Shown piece by piece: positions 1 to 9,596 of a DNA stretch of 45,077 nucleotides (positions within the stretch are counted from its first letter, which is position 1; each line of letters opens with the position of its first letter). Both the position numbers and the translations under genes were made by a program. Origin of the DNA: CBDCME01 sp965218865 (lineage in GTDB: Bacteria; Pseudomonadota; Alphaproteobacteria; JAAXGF01); NCBI GenBank assembly GCA_965218865.1, contig CBDCME010000052.1, positions 1 through 45,077 of the forward strand, written 5' to 3'. The notes under the pieces are model-generated. The model was given only the letters and a program-made list of their open reading frames with translations. It did no database searches and was not told the origin of the DNA.

Positions 1-380
1 GAGCGCGGTGAGGGCGCGGCGCTGGTCATGCCGCGCGCCAATACTGAAGCCATGGACCTGCATCTCGAGGAAATCAGCCGGGCCGTTGCCCCAAACGCCC
101 ATGCCGTCGTGCTGCTCGACCAAGCCGCATGGCACACCACTGCCAAACTCGGCATCCCGGAGAACATCTCCCTCGTGCCTTTGCCACCCAAGTCCCGGAG
201 CTCAATCCCGCCGAAAATGTCTGGCAATACCTCCGCCAGAACTGGCTCTCCAATCGTGTCTTCGACTCCTATGAAGCCATCGTCGAGGCCTCTTGCCAAG
301 CCTGGAACAACCTGACCGACCAACCTTGGAAGATCATGTCCATCGGCCTCAGAGCGTGGGCTCGCACAAGTCAATGTTAA
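1..380 (+). pseudogene. IS630-family transposase, 3' fragment with frameshift
   Basis: This is the C-terminal part of a Tc1/mariner-like DDE transposase that would insert the element into TA dinucleotides. Seen: the second catalytic Asp (VVLLDQAAWH) lies in the first frame, and the third catalytic acid (ELNPAENVW) lies in another frame because one C is missing near base 193 (AAGTCCCGGAG here, AAGTCCCCGGAG in the copy at 27.7-28.9 kb). The reading frame would have to change between the last two catalytic residues, so this copy should be inactive. The 5' part is beyond the window. Family assignment is secure; a residual sequencing error in the C run is the alternative reason for the frameshift. 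Confidence 0.9.
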
Positions 381-390
381 GGGCGGTTGG
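1..390 (+). mobile_element. IS630-type element copy a, right part only (cut by window start)
   Basis: The last 390 bases of an IS630-type element are present. The same sequence recurs at 9865-11028 and, inverted, at 27699-28861. The right end is GGGCGGTTGG (381-390) followed by the TA target duplication (391-392). The left part lies outside the window. Its transposase differs from the other copies by a one-base deletion. Confidence 0.93.
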
Positions 391-392
391 TA

Positions 393-1742
393 TTAATCGA
401 TGATGCGGATGAATTGCGCGGTTGTAGGAAACGTCACCCCCGGCACCCCAGTACAGTTCGATCCCAGCCCAGCGGTTCCGGCAACGCGAACCGTTCGCGC
501 CACGATCTGCGTGCACCCGCCACCCGACTCGTTGGTCCCCGCGATCTCGACGCTTTCGGTCGGCGCATAGATCGCGCCCTGAAGCGTCGATGTCGAGGAG
601 CCGTTGATGATGTGAGGGAGGTCGGAACTCGACGCATTATTGTTGGGATCGACAAAAATCAGTATTCCGGCGAAGGTGCCACTCGTCGGCGCCGAAATAT
701 CGATATCGGCATTGCCCGCGAATCTGAAAGTGGCGCCGTTGGTCAGAAAAAACGTTAGCTGGGACCCATTGATGCTCGCGTTCGACTCGATGGCTAATTC
801 GCCGCCGTCGATCGTGTAGATCCCGGTTGCCAGATTCACGGTGCGCCTTAAACTCATACCACCGGTAATAGCAGCCGGCCGCGACGTCATGCACGGCGCT
901 CGGCGGCCCGCCCAAGCTCAAGCGGGACTGCACGGACCGGGAGCCGGGGTCGGGAGGCCGTCGTATGGATCATCGATCGCGTTCGCGCCCTCGATCGGCT
1001 GGGAGCACTCCGTCGTCGTCAGGCCACTACTCGCGACGACACCACCCGCGCCGGCAATACAACCGACCTCAACTTGGGCGGAACCTGCAACAAGGACTGA
1101 AGCCGGGTCGACTGAATTGGAATGCACGTCGCATCCCGTCAGCGTAATGTCTGCGGTACTCCGGAAATCGATGGCGTTGGCGGCTGACGGGTCGAGGGCG
1201 AGGATGCACGCCCGACCGCATTGCGACACGACCGCCGTGGCATCCACGGAAAGGGTCACGTCGTCGTTCAGGAATATGCGCGAGAACAGACGGGGTAGAA
1301 CGCGGCTGACCTCCGCCCGGGCACAGGCCCGCGACCCACCGCCGGGAATACTGAATGGCCCCGGCGACGTGATCGTCAACGTGCTGGTGGCAAGATCCAG
1401 TCCGCTATCGCCCGCCACGTCTTCCGCCGCGGCTTCCGCCGCCGAGTTGCTACCGTTCTGCCGGACGACGACGGCGCCGGCGCCGGCCGCGGCGTCGGCA
1501 ATGTTTTGCAAGTTACGTTCCAAGTAAAAGAAATACCCGGTCTCCGCCCCCAACCCAAGGAACCCGATGAGAACCGGAAGCATCAGGGCGACCATAACCA
1601 CCGTCGCGCCGGATTTGGCCACATATAGCGCTTTGAAGATTAGGCCCAAACGACGGATGAGACCCGTGCGCGCGCCCCGCCGGGCCGGGCCCAATCCACA
1701 ATATGGGGCGGAATGGGGAAAACTCGTCTTTCGCGCCGCCAT
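393..1742 (-). pseudogene. TadG-like (Flp pilus/Tad secretion) exported protein, frameshifted
   Basis: The N-terminal half (about 920-1742) has a short basic stretch, then one hydrophobic segment (GATVVMVALMLPVLIGFLG) followed by AETGYFFYLERNLQNIADAA. That is the TadE/TadG pseudopilin-like signature of proteins tethered to the inner membrane in Flp/Tad systems. The C-terminal half (393-890) is a beta-rich domain beginning around GIYTIDGG and ending in RIID. The two halves lie in different frames. The intermediate segment LSLGGPPSAVHDVAAGCYY lies in a third frame, so two single-base indels around 860-925 are likely. ATG at 1742 is a conservative start; ATG at 1799 is also possible and neither has a clear ribosome binding site. 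No other tad gene is in the window, so this is an orphan. IS630 ends one base before its stop codon. Confidence 0.65.
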
Positions 1743-1946
1743 GAAACCGGAATGTCGACTTGGCTCGTCGTTTGGCTCTATTCGCGGAGAATTAAACATG
1801 GCATTACAACTTTCATCTATACGGATGTAAGTGTGCCGCGTCGCCCAATTCCCTCCCACTCGAATATCGTTCGGGATTTCCTGAGCCTGCCTACAGTGGA
1901 TTGCCAAAGGTGATAACACAAAAGGCGGGTAGGAGCGAATCCGGAC

Positions 1947-2033
1947 GTGAGTGGGAAATGTGTATCGCATTCGTGTTTCGTCGATGGGGAAGATTTTCGG
2001 GTGCGCCGCCACAGGCCGCGACGATCATATCAA
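1947..2033 (+). pseudogene. 5' part of a small ORF split by IS5 copy a
   Basis: Starting at GTG 1947, with TAGGAG about 11 bases upstream, an open frame runs into IS5 copy a. When the element and one copy of its TATCAA duplication are removed, the frame continues without a stop into 3607-3711. The joined product would be 63 residues with an acidic tail (PLPDDDDFVDVI). I do not recognise a family. The evidence is only frame continuity, a possible ribosome binding site and the acidic composition, so this is tentative. Confidence 0.35.
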
Positions 2034-3600
2034 GTCGTCCGTGAAGAACCCTGATTTCAAGCTGAAGCGGCGATTGGGTTTGCGGTGGGGTGCGAGATGT
2101 CGCTGAGGAGCGCGGCCAGGATTTGGACAAACAAACGCCTCAGCCATTTGAGGACAAGGCGGTAGTTGTAGCCGGCGCCGGCGAGGATGGCGTTGATCTT
2201 GTCGCCGTCGCGGCCTTTGAGGAAGTTGCGCCCCAGCCTGCCATCGCTCTTGAGATGTCCGATCACGGCCTCGACGGCGGAGCGCCGCCTGAGCTCCTTC
2301 TTGATCGTCGGCGTGATGCCGCGTTTCTGGCCTGATCTAAAGACGCGGTGTTTGTTGGGGTAATCGTGGCCCTGGTATCCCTTGTCGACATAGATGCGCT
2401 CGGCCGATATCCCCGTCCAGCGTTCCATCTCTTCGATCACCTGCCTCAAGGTGTGGCCATCATAGGGATTGCCGTGGAAGGCCTTGACGTGGGCGACGAA
2501 CTGGCCGCCGGGGGGGGCGGGAATTGGTCGCCGCCACGGAGACCTTGCAGCCGAACTCGTACGGCTTGTGCGCCTTCCCTTTGCCGATGCATTCGACCTC
2601 GGGCGCGTGGAGCGAATAGACCTTGGGCAAGGGGTCGCGCCGCTTCTGGGTCGACACCCGCTCGGCCAGCCACAAGGGGCGGCGGAAGGTATCCCGTAGG
2701 CTCTCCTCCTGGGCCGTCTTGCGGCGGATGTCGCGGACGGTGCGCCCGAGATAGGTCTTGAGCTTGCGCAGGGCCTTGTTGGCCCGCTTGTGCTGTTTGG
2801 CATGGCGGTAGCGGCCTTGCATGATCAACGCCCTCTTGCCCAGGCGGGTATAGGACTGACGCAGGGCAATGCCGTGCTCCCGTGCCAGTCGCACCAGCCG
2901 CTCGCGGGCTCGTTGCATCAGTTTGGCGGCGGTCGGAAAGGCAATCGCCTTCTCTTGTACGGTGGTGTCCACCGTCACCCGCTCGAGGTCCTTCTCCCGC
3001 AGCGCCCCCACCCGGTGGGCCACGGCCAGGCTCTCCTGGAATACCTTCTCCAAACCTTCCGGCCCGATCCGGTCCCGCCACCGGGTCATCGACGAGCGCT
3101 CCATGGGCAGCTCATGCTGAAAGTACTCTTCGCCGCAGAAGCACTGGAAGTATGGGTCGTAGACCCAGCGCTCGCAGACCTCCTCATCCGAGAGATCGAA
3201 CATATGCTTGAGGATGTGCAGCCCAACCATCAACCGCGTCGGGACCCCCGGCCGACCCTCCTCCGAATACAAGGCTTCATAGGTCTCGTCGAAGAAAGTC
3301 CACGCGATCCGGCCCCCCAACACCACCAACTCGTGGCGCAGGTTGATGATGTTTTCGAACCGCGAGCGGAACAGGTCCTCTATTCCCGATGACACCTTGC
3401 GCGATGGCTTCATCACAGTTCTCCAATCCCAATCGACGGGAGCAGAGAATCACGTTCCGCAACGGAAGGGAATCCCCAAAATCAATTATTTCAAATCACA
3501 AGCTTTTCAGGCCCAAAACCCGTTTTCTTGCAAATCCGATTACTTCGCCAAACCGAAAGAGCTACCAACATCAGCCGCTTACGCGTTCTTCACGGGCGAC
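2034..3600 (-). mobile_element. IS5-family element copy a (1567 bp)
   Basis: The terminal inverted repeats are GTCGTCCGTGAAGAAC (2034-2049) and the complement of GTCGCCCGTGAAGAAC (3585-3600), matching at 15 of 16 positions. They are flanked by a 6-bp direct repeat TATCAA (2028-2033 and 3601-3606), which marks the insertion. A second copy, one base shorter, lies at 29047-30612 in the opposite orientation. Confidence 0.92.
2057..3416 (-). pseudogene. IS5-family transposase, frameshifted copy
   Basis: This is a DDE transposase of the IS4/IS5 superfamily with an N-terminal DUF772-like region (GRPGVPTRLMVGLHILKHMF) and a catalytic region that includes VTVDTTVQEKAI and YVDKGYQGHDY. The reading frame breaks at the G-run around 2510-2517: eight bases here, seven in the intact copy at 29231-30589. 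The product therefore splits into a 318-residue N-terminal part and a separate C-terminal frame. Otherwise it is essentially the same sequence as the intact 452-residue protein. The intact copy could still mobilise this element in trans, because the ends are complete. A homopolymer sequencing error is the main alternative. Confidence 0.9.
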
Positions 3601-3606
3601 TATCAA

Positions 3607-3711
3607 GGGCAGAATATCGATAATGTAGTCGAAACACCCGAAGAACCTCTTCCAGATGACGATGACTTTGTCGATGTTATTTCTACATATAAAAATAAAA
3701 GAATTTCTTAA
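3607..3711 (+). pseudogene. 3' part of the small ORF split by IS5 copy a
   Basis: This continues the frame that starts at 1947, right after the second TATCAA repeat. It reads GQNIDNVVETPEEPLP, then an acidic run and VISTYKNKRIS before a TAA stop at 3709-3711. Its end is AT-rich compared with the surroundings. Function is unknown. See the entry at 1947-2033. Confidence 0.35.
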
Positions 3712-3746
3712 CGATCGAGATTAAAAACCAATAACTATATACGTTT

Positions 3747-5070
3747 ATAATCACTAGTGTCCGGTTAAAAAGCGAATAGATTCAATTGGTTGGTTATTTG
3801 CGGTGGGTTGCGTCTGTTTTCGTCTTTGGTAAGTGCTTGATGTAGAGGCATTTTCTCGAAGAGGGTCAGCGAGAGGATCTGTAGCAAAGTGTAGAGCGAG
3901 GCGTCCAAGTCGAGGCGCTTCTTGACGATGGCGACGAGGACGTAGACCGAGACGGCGATCCAGATCTGCGTCTTCACCGCGTTTTCCGAGGTTCCGAAAA
4001 ACTGCTTGATCTGAAGATGTTGCTTGATCCACCTGAAGAAGAGCTCCGCTTGCCAGCGGCTTTTGTAGAGGGCGCAAATGGTGGCAGCGGGAAGGGAGAA
4101 GTTGTTGGTGATGAACACCAACATCTTGCCGGACTCGGGGTCTTTGAAGCGGATGCGCCGCAGAAGTTCGGGATAATCCGTCTTGGTGCAGATGCCGTCC
4201 AAGGAGATGGTCTGGTCGCAAACGATGCCCGCCGGGCGATCCGATGCCGCCGAATAGACGCGGTGAGCATCCATGTTCGATTTGGCGCGGGTGACGAAGG
4301 AGGCCCCAGCTTGATGCAACACATGAAGGCGGGCAAAGTCGACGTAGCCACGATCCACGACGTAGATCGCTCCGGCTTCCGGTATCAGCATATCGAGGGC
4401 ATGAACGTCGTGCAGCTTGCCGTCCGAGATATGGATGAAACTCGGTACGTTGCCCCGCAGGTCGAGCAATGTGTGCATCTTCACAGCCGCTTTGGTGGCA
4501 CGGAAGTGCGCCCACGGAAAGACCGACAGGCACAGAGCGATGGGTCGTCGAGTCCAGGGCGTAGACGGTGTTGGTTAGCTCCAACCCCAGTTCTTCGCCG
4601 GCGTACAGCTTCCTCGCCACGGTGATCAGCCGCTGGGCCAACTCCGCGTGGATACGCCAGTCGCGCCTTTCGTTGGCATCGGCCAGCGTCGAGCGCCGGA
4701 CCGGCCGGCGGAAGCCCATGTGATAGAGGTTCGACGCTTGGACCGAGAGGCAGGCCTCGATGTCGCGCAGGCTCTCCCGGTAGGTCAGCTGGGCGAAGGC
4801 CATGGCCCGGTATTGCTCGGCGCAGGAAAGCGCCGGACCCGGTGATCGCTGCCGTACCGATTGACGATCCGCGTGAAGGTCGTCCAGGGCACGAAACCCA
4901 TGAGTTGGGCGAAAAGGGTCTTGCCGGTATTCATGAGCATCTCCTCGGAAAAACTCCGAAAAATGCTCCATCCAATTCAAATCGACACCACCCATTTTCG
5001 CTTCAAACCCTGCAGAAATATTGCCTTCCGTCGCCAAAACCGTTCAGTTAACCGGACAGCAGTGATTTAT
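3747..5070 (-). mobile_element. IS4-family element, ends visible
   Basis: Both ends carry TGTCCGGTTAA facing outward (3758-3768 and 5049-5059 on the other strand), preceded by AATCACT-type sequence, so the inverted repeat is about 20 bp. The exact outer limits and target duplication are uncertain. The single gene inside is a frameshifted IS4-type transposase. Confidence 0.75.
3765..4934 (-). pseudogene. IS4-family transposase with two frameshifts
   Basis: The protein would begin at ATG 4934 (MNTGKTLFAQLMGFVPW), which resembles the start of IS4-type transposases. It then shifts frame near 4840 into SCAEQYRAMAFAQLTYRESL, and again near 4540, where one extra C turns ALDSTT-IALCLSVFPW out of frame. 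The remainder (KMHTLLDLRGNVPSFIHISD, VVDRGYVDFARL, and an FFRWIKQHL segment that fits the Y-R-W-E-like C-terminal catalytic region) reads cleanly to a stop inside the left inverted repeat. Two indels make a functional product unlikely. The family call rests on the DSTT and DRGYVD catalytic regions. Confidence 0.85.
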
Positions 5071-5264
5071 AATATTAATCGTCTAAATATTTACCTAATT
5101 TATAATTATAAGCGATTACATGCTTTACCCTGTCAACCCATCTTATTCACCCGACCGGGCGGAAATGACTAGCGGACGGCGGATTTCACTGTAGAATCAA
5201 CGCGCTATAACGGTCCCACAACAAGCCTCCACCGTGCGCCATCGGTGAAACACCACCTCTGTTC

Positions 5265-5667
5265 CGTTCCTCGTTCAACAAGTCCCTTCGCATCGAATCG
5301 TGACCCGAGCGGCTGACCGGGGAACCGGGGGCCGTCGTGCTTCTCGAGATCATGGATCGCATGCGGTTCATCGAGTGGATGGTCGATCGGCCTCATGATC
5401 CCCGCAAGGGCGATCGGGTTGCGGCTACATCTTCGGGCTACCCGGCAACGCCCGGCTGAGCGAGATCGGCCAGCCGTGGCGCGAAGACGTGGCCGTGCGC
5501 CGCGTGCGTCACGGAAAGGACAAATTGCGGCGCTTTTTCCAAACCGGATACCAGGCCAAAAGCTGGTCCCGACGACCTGCCGCATTCCGATCCCTGCTCG
5601 GCATCGCCACCCGAATCAAACCCGCAACCTACAAAATGTTGATCGCGCCGGAGCTAACGGGATAAGC
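5265..5667 (+). pseudogene. IS1380-family transposase remnant with internal deletion
   Basis: Two pieces resemble IS1380-type transposases. The first (to about 5415) reads RLTGEPGAVVLLEIMDR and then FIEWMVDRPHDPRKGDRV, the usual N-terminal LTSDGG-like region. The second (5426-5667) reads YIFGLPGNARL, EDVAVRRVRHGKDKLRRF and GYQAKSWS, which belongs to the centre of the protein. The region between is missing and the join changes frame. One in-frame TGA lies near the start. It is a dead relic, and no terminal repeats were found. Confidence 0.55.
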
Positions 5668-5883
5668 CTTATCGGGAAATCGAGCCCGTCATGACCCGAT
5701 ACAAGCAAGAAATTCAAGGATTTATCCGGCACGTCCATGCAAACCGATCGCGTTTGCTGATTGACGAAGTATGCCACGGTGACGGAGCGTTGTGGGGATC
5801 AATTGGCAGTGCGGATGTCGGAATTCTTTACAGTGAAGGGATTCTTGCGTCTTTACCCCGCAAGCCATTGTGAAAACGCTATA
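5668..5883. other. Short interval between IS1380 remnant and IS66 element
   Basis: An ORF of 60 codons (5691-5873, +) begins MTRYKQEIQGFIRHV and has no recognisable family and no clear ribosome binding site. I see nothing else here. The interval continues after 9604 on the other side of the IS66 insertion. Confidence 0.3.
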
Positions 5884-5891
5884 AATGTTGA
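5884..5891. repeat. Target-site duplication of the IS66 element, left copy
   Basis: AATGTTGA directly abuts the left inverted repeat and is repeated exactly at 9597-9604. Eight base pairs is the duplication size typical of IS66-family insertions. Confidence 0.95.
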
Positions 5892-5950
5892 GTAATTGTT
5901 CGTTCAGGCCGTGGAATCAGCGCGGGCGTTTCTATCCGCCCCGGCGGATT

Positions 5951-6832
5951 TTAGCGATTGAGGCTGCGTTTCCAGTCTCGTCGCAGGGGCCGGAGCCAGA
6001 CATCCTTTTTCGGCTTGTCAAACTGCCTGTCCCGGTCGTAGCGCCCGCGCCCCTGGGTGGCGCCGACATGGATCCAGCCCGATGCCCTGTAGACCGCGCC
6101 GGTATATCGCGGGGTCTCGACGAATGTCTCGATGAGCACGGGCGTGGTGTTGTAGCGCTCGGTCCAGTCGTCGGGCAGGCGCCGGCGGATGATGGCGAGG
6201 ATGTGCGAGCCCAGGTTGGGGATCTTGATCCAGGGCAGGATCAGGAACCTCGGGTTGTCGACCACGAAGGGAAGGTTCTTCTCGCGCAGTTGCCGTGTCC
6301 ATCCGATGAAGGTGTCGCGCGTGGCAAGCTTCCACGCGGCGGTGGAGAAGCCGAGCATGGCGAGTGGCCAGCCGTTTCGGTCATGGACGGCATAGCGCAT
6401 CTGGGCGCCGACCAGGGTCTTGTATCCGAGATAGTGGTAGCGGGCGACGAACTCGTTCCAGAGCTTCCCTTCCCGGGTGCCGCGCACGACGGGGTGCAGG
6501 TCGAGCGGACGGACCTCGTCGAGGGTCGTCGGGGCCGGGAACAGCGGCGGTTCGGTGTCCGGCCCGAAGACGATCGGCCCGGGCCGGTTCTGCCGTCCCC
6601 GCGGCGCCGGCAGGGCGATCAGGCCGTCCCTGTGCATGGCCAGCATAGCGACCCTGGCCATCATGTCCTTGAGGCCGCCGTCGGGCTTGAACCAGCCGAT
6701 GCGCCGGCAGAACTCCTTCGACAGCATATGGCGGTTCAACGGCGGCGGCCCGGCGATCAGCGCGCGCAGCAGCGCCATTTCCCCGGCGGTGAAATCGCGG
6801 CCGTAATAACGGCACTCGATCTTGCCGGTCAT
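5951..6832 (-). CDS. DUF4338 protein (DruA-like), IS66 passenger
   Basis: A 293-residue protein beginning MTGKIECRYYGRDFTAGEM. Seen: an N-terminal helical segment, then LWNEFVARYHYLGYKTLVG followed by GAQMRYAVHDRNGWPLAML, and the C-terminal segment NNTP-like PVLIETFVETPRYTGAVYRASGW with the GRGRYDRD motif. These are the conserved blocks of the DUF4338 family, whose best-known member is DruA of the Druantia anti-phage system. The start at 6832 is chosen because it overlaps the transposase stop (ATGA, 6829-6832), which implies translational coupling. Both genes lie between the inverted repeats, so it travels with the element. Its role could be helping transposition, target choice, or defence against other elements; nothing here decides between them. 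No other Druantia component (such as the large helicase DruE) is present. Confidence 0.85.
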   Translation of the reverse strand: MTGKIECRYYGRDFTAGEMALLRALIAGPPPLNRHMLSKEFCRRIGWFKPDGGLKDMMARVAMLAMHRDGLIALPAPRGRQNRPGPIVFGPDTEPPLFPAPTTLDEVRPLDLHPVVRGTREGKLWNEFVARYHYLGYKTLVGAQMRYAVHDRNGWPLAMLGFSTAAWKLATRDTFIGWTRQLREKNLPFVVDNPRFLILPWIKIPNLGSHILAIIRRRLPDDWTERYNTTPVLIETFVETPRYTGAVYRASGWIHVGATQGRGRYDRDRQFDKPKKDVWLRPLRRDWKRSLNR

Positions 6833-9474
6833 CCCGGCGCCATGAGCTCGCGCCTGCGGTCCTCGCTCATCGACCATGGCAGCCACGGCGACATGTCATC
6901 CGGCGGTTTGCGGCCGTTCTTCGCGCAGGCTTCGAGCCACGCTTCCAGCCAGCGCAGGACGTCGATGCCGTTCATCGAGAGCGTGCCCACCACCGAGTAC
7001 ATGATCGCCGTGAACCTGGCGCCGTCCTCGCTGTTCGAACCGAAGCTTAATCGTCGTCCGATGACTGGCCCCCGGAGCGCGCGCTCGGCCTTGTTGTTGT
7101 CCATCGGAACCTGTGGCTTGTCGACGAAGACGCACAACCCCTCGCGGTGGTTGAGAAGCGAGCGCAGCGGCTTGGCCCTGCGCGCCCTCTCCGACAGGCC
7201 GGCCAACTCCGCTTCGGCGTCCGCGAACAGGCGGGCGACCGCCGCTTCCAACTCGCCCTGCGCCGCGTCGAACGCCGGTGTCCGGCGTTCGAGACCGGGG
7301 TCGTAATGCTCCAGCCGCGCCTCGTTCAGCCGGTAGATCTCCGCGATCCGCTCGATCCATCCCTGGCACCAGCCCGTCAGTCTCACCTGGCCGGCCGCGC
7401 ACTCGATAAAATCGCGGCGCATATGGGACCAGCAGAATGCAAGGGTCACCTTGCCCTCGCGAAGGCGAGCGAGTCGCTTGTAGGCGCTATAGCGGTCGCA
7501 GACGATGACCGTGTCGAGGAGGCCTTCGGCGAACAGCTCGAGCGCCGCCTCGGCGCTGCGCGAGGGGTCGATATGGAAAGAGACCGCGTCATTGCTGACC
7601 GAGGTCCACAGCCAGGCCCGGCTCGACCGGTCTTCCCCGCGAAGCTCCTGGACGCGCCAACCGGTCTCGTCGGCGTGGCGCAGCGCCGCCTTGTTCTGGT
7701 GCGCGAGGATCGCCTTGGCGACCGGCTCGAACAGCGGCACGAAACGCTTCAGGCTGTCGGCCAGCGTCCCCGGTGAGACCCCCAGGCCCTGGCTGGAGAA
7801 CCACGCGGCAACCCGGTGCAGGGGGCGCAAGCAGGCACAGTGCTCGAACAGGAAGCGTGCCCAGAAGCTGGTCCCGTAGAGCGTCCTGGGGAACAGCCGC
7901 AGCACCGGGGGCGACGACACTTCCATGGGCGACGACGCGCACTCGCAGGTCCGGCGCCAGCGCGGACGGCGGATCACACGCTTGTGGGCCTTGACCTCGA
8001 TCTCGACGAGGGTGGATTCCTCGGCGCCGTTCGGCGCATAGGGCTGCCCGCACCGTCCGCAGACGCACGCATCCGGCGGCGGGTTGTGCTCTTCGGTGCG
8101 CTCCTTGAGCCCGGGCCGCTGGGTGCGGCCATGGCCGGGCGCGCCGCGCTGCTGGCCGCGCTTGCGTTCCGAGCCCGGCTTGTCCTGCTGTTCGCTCTTG
8201 CGGCCGTAGAGCGCCCTCGACAGCACAGCTCCGGTCGCGCGAAGCCTCTCAAGCTGGACTTCCAGCGTCTCGATCCGGTTCCGCGACGTCTTCGCGCCCT
8301 TGCGCAGCCGGGCGTTCTCCCGGGACAGCGACTTGATCGTGGCCTTCTGGCGCCGCGACCTTCGCAGAGCCCTGCGGAGATCGGCGTCTGCAACGGACAG
8401 CGACTTCGACAACGTCTTCCTGACCGCTCGAAGCCCGGCAAGCTCGGACTCGAGTGCCTTCCTGATCGCGCGAAGCTTGGCAGGCTGAACCTCCAGCGCC
8501 GCTTTCCGGGTCTCCAACTTCCGCATGGTCCTGCGCAGACGGGCGTTGTCCTTGCGCAGCGCCTCGATCGTCGTCTTCTGGCGCCGCGCTCGCCGCAACG
8601 CCGCGCGCAATTGAGCGGCCTCGTCGGACGGCAGCTTCGACAGCGTCGCCCCGGCCGCCCGGAGCTTGACGAGCCGGGCCTTCAACTTCTCCTGCCCGGC
8701 CTTGAACACCTCCAGGGCATGGCGCAGCCAGAAGACCTCGTCGGACAGCGATCGGGCCCGGGCCTCGCTGTCGCCCAGTATCCTCACCTCCCGATGGAGC
8801 CGAAGGGACTCGCTGGACAGCTTCCTGGCGGCCTCCCTGATGCTCTCCGTGCTCTCCTTCTCCCGGTCGAGGCGCTTGTTCAACTGGAGGATCTGCTTGT
8901 CCCGCCGGACCGCCTCGTTGTTGAGCCGGGTGATCTCCTTGCGTAGCGTCCTGATGGTGTCCTTCTGGTCCGGGGATCGCTCCAGGGCGGTGAGCCGCCG
9001 ACGGGTCTCCGCGGGCCGCGGGCCGATCGCGCCCTCTCGGGCCTCCGGCGCGACCAGGGCCTTGCGCAGCCGGGCGTTCTCCTTGCGCAGCGCCTCGGTC
9101 GTGCTGCTCTCGTTCGACCCGATGCCGGCTTCGGAGAGGAGCGTCTCCAGGCGCGCCACTTCGGCCTGCAAGGAAGGCACGTCCCTTGCCGCGCGGCGAG
9201 CTTCCTTCGTCTCCTCGACGGCCTCGCTCAACCTGCGCCGGCAGGCCTTGAACCGCGACTTCCACGAGCCGGCATCGCTACGCGAGGCCACTTCCGCCCA
9301 GCGTAGCTCTTCCGCGCGCGCTTCGGCCGCGTCCGCGCGGGCGCGCTCCCGCTCATACAGCGAGCGCAAGTCGCGCGGCGCGCGCTCCGGTAAGGACACC
9401 GGGCACGACCGGACCCCGCCATTACCCTCGACCAGCGTCAGGTCGGTGCCAAAATCCTCGTCCAGAACCGCCAT
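6829..9474 (-). CDS. IS66-family transposase with expanded N-terminal coiled coil
   Basis: An 881-residue protein (889 if the TTG at 9498 is used), against roughly 500 for ordinary IS66 TnpC. Residues 1 to about 440 are almost entirely Arg/Lys/Glu/Leu-rich coiled coil, with repeated blocks of the form QK-x-TI-xx-LRK-x-NARLR. Then come GRKSEQQ, a zinc-binding region (CVCGRCGQPYAP), and the catalytic core with Asp about 602 (RHADETGW), Asp about 660 (VIVCDRYSAYK) and Glu about 797 (MDNNKAERAL). The C-terminal IS66 signature is SVVGTLSMNGIDVLRWL. All catalytic residues are present, so it should be active. It overlaps the downstream DUF4338 gene by four bases. Confidence 0.93.
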   Translation of the reverse strand: MAVLDEDFGTDLTLVEGNGGVRSCPVSLPERAPRDLRSLYERERARADAAEARAEELRWAEVASRSDAGSWKSRFKACRRRLSEAVEETKEARRAARDVPSLQAEVARLETLLSEAGIGSNESSTTEALRKENARLRKALVAPEAREGAIGPRPAETRRRLTALERSPDQKDTIRTLRKEITRLNNEAVRRDKQILQLNKRLDREKESTESIREAARKLSSESLRLHREVRILGDSEARARSLSDEVFWLRHALEVFKAGQEKLKARLVKLRAAGATLSKLPSDEAAQLRAALRRARRQKTTIEALRKDNARLRRTMRKLETRKAALEVQPAKLRAIRKALESELAGLRAVRKTLSKSLSVADADLRRALRRSRRQKATIKSLSRENARLRKGAKTSRNRIETLEVQLERLRATGAVLSRALYGRKSEQQDKPGSERKRGQQRGAPGHGRTQRPGLKERTEEHNPPPDACVCGRCGQPYAPNGAEESTLVEIEVKAHKRVIRRPRWRRTCECASSPMEVSSPPVLRLFPRTLYGTSFWARFLFEHCACLRPLHRVAAWFSSQGLGVSPGTLADSLKRFVPLFEPVAKAILAHQNKAALRHADETGWRVQELRGEDRSSRAWLWTSVSNDAVSFHIDPSRSAEAALELFAEGLLDTVIVCDRYSAYKRLARLREGKVTLAFCWSHMRRDFIECAAGQVRLTGWCQGWIERIAEIYRLNEARLEHYDPGLERRTPAFDAAQGELEAAVARLFADAEAELAGLSERARRAKPLRSLLNHREGLCVFVDKPQVPMDNNKAERALRGPVIGRRLSFGSNSEDGARFTAIMYSVVGTLSMNGIDVLRWLEAWLEACAKNGRKPPDDMSPWLPWSMSEDRRRELMAPG

Positions 9475-9596
9475 GCGCTCGACGATAGCGCACGGCAAAT
9501 TCCGTTACCAGCAGAAAGACAGCACCTCGTGGGCTTCGCCTCAACTTGGGAAATGCGCTTGACGGCACCCATTCCACGGCCTGAACGAACACTTAC

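Larger units (their letters stand above)
5892..9596 (-). mobile_element. Complete IS66-family element with DruA-like passenger gene (3705 bp)
   Basis: The element is bounded by 26-bp inverted repeats (5892-5917 and 9571-9596) that differ at one position and begin GTAA, as IS66 ends usually do. It is flanked by exact 8-bp duplications AATGTTGA. It carries two genes on the minus strand: an unusually long TnpC-type transposase and, overlapping it by ATGA, a DUF4338 protein. The usual IS66 accessory genes tnpA and tnpB are absent, as in the ISBst12-like subgroup. Intact ends, duplications and ORFs suggest a recent insertion. Confidence 0.95.

Noticed and set aside
841..1527. 228-codon plus-strand ORF at the left
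   Set aside because: It lies opposite the TadG-like gene and has no motif; the minus-strand reading has the pilin-like helix and repeated beta pattern.
5951..6832. A full Druantia defence system
   Set aside because: Only the DruA-like gene is present. No large helicase or other Druantia genes adjoin it, and the gene lies inside a transposon.
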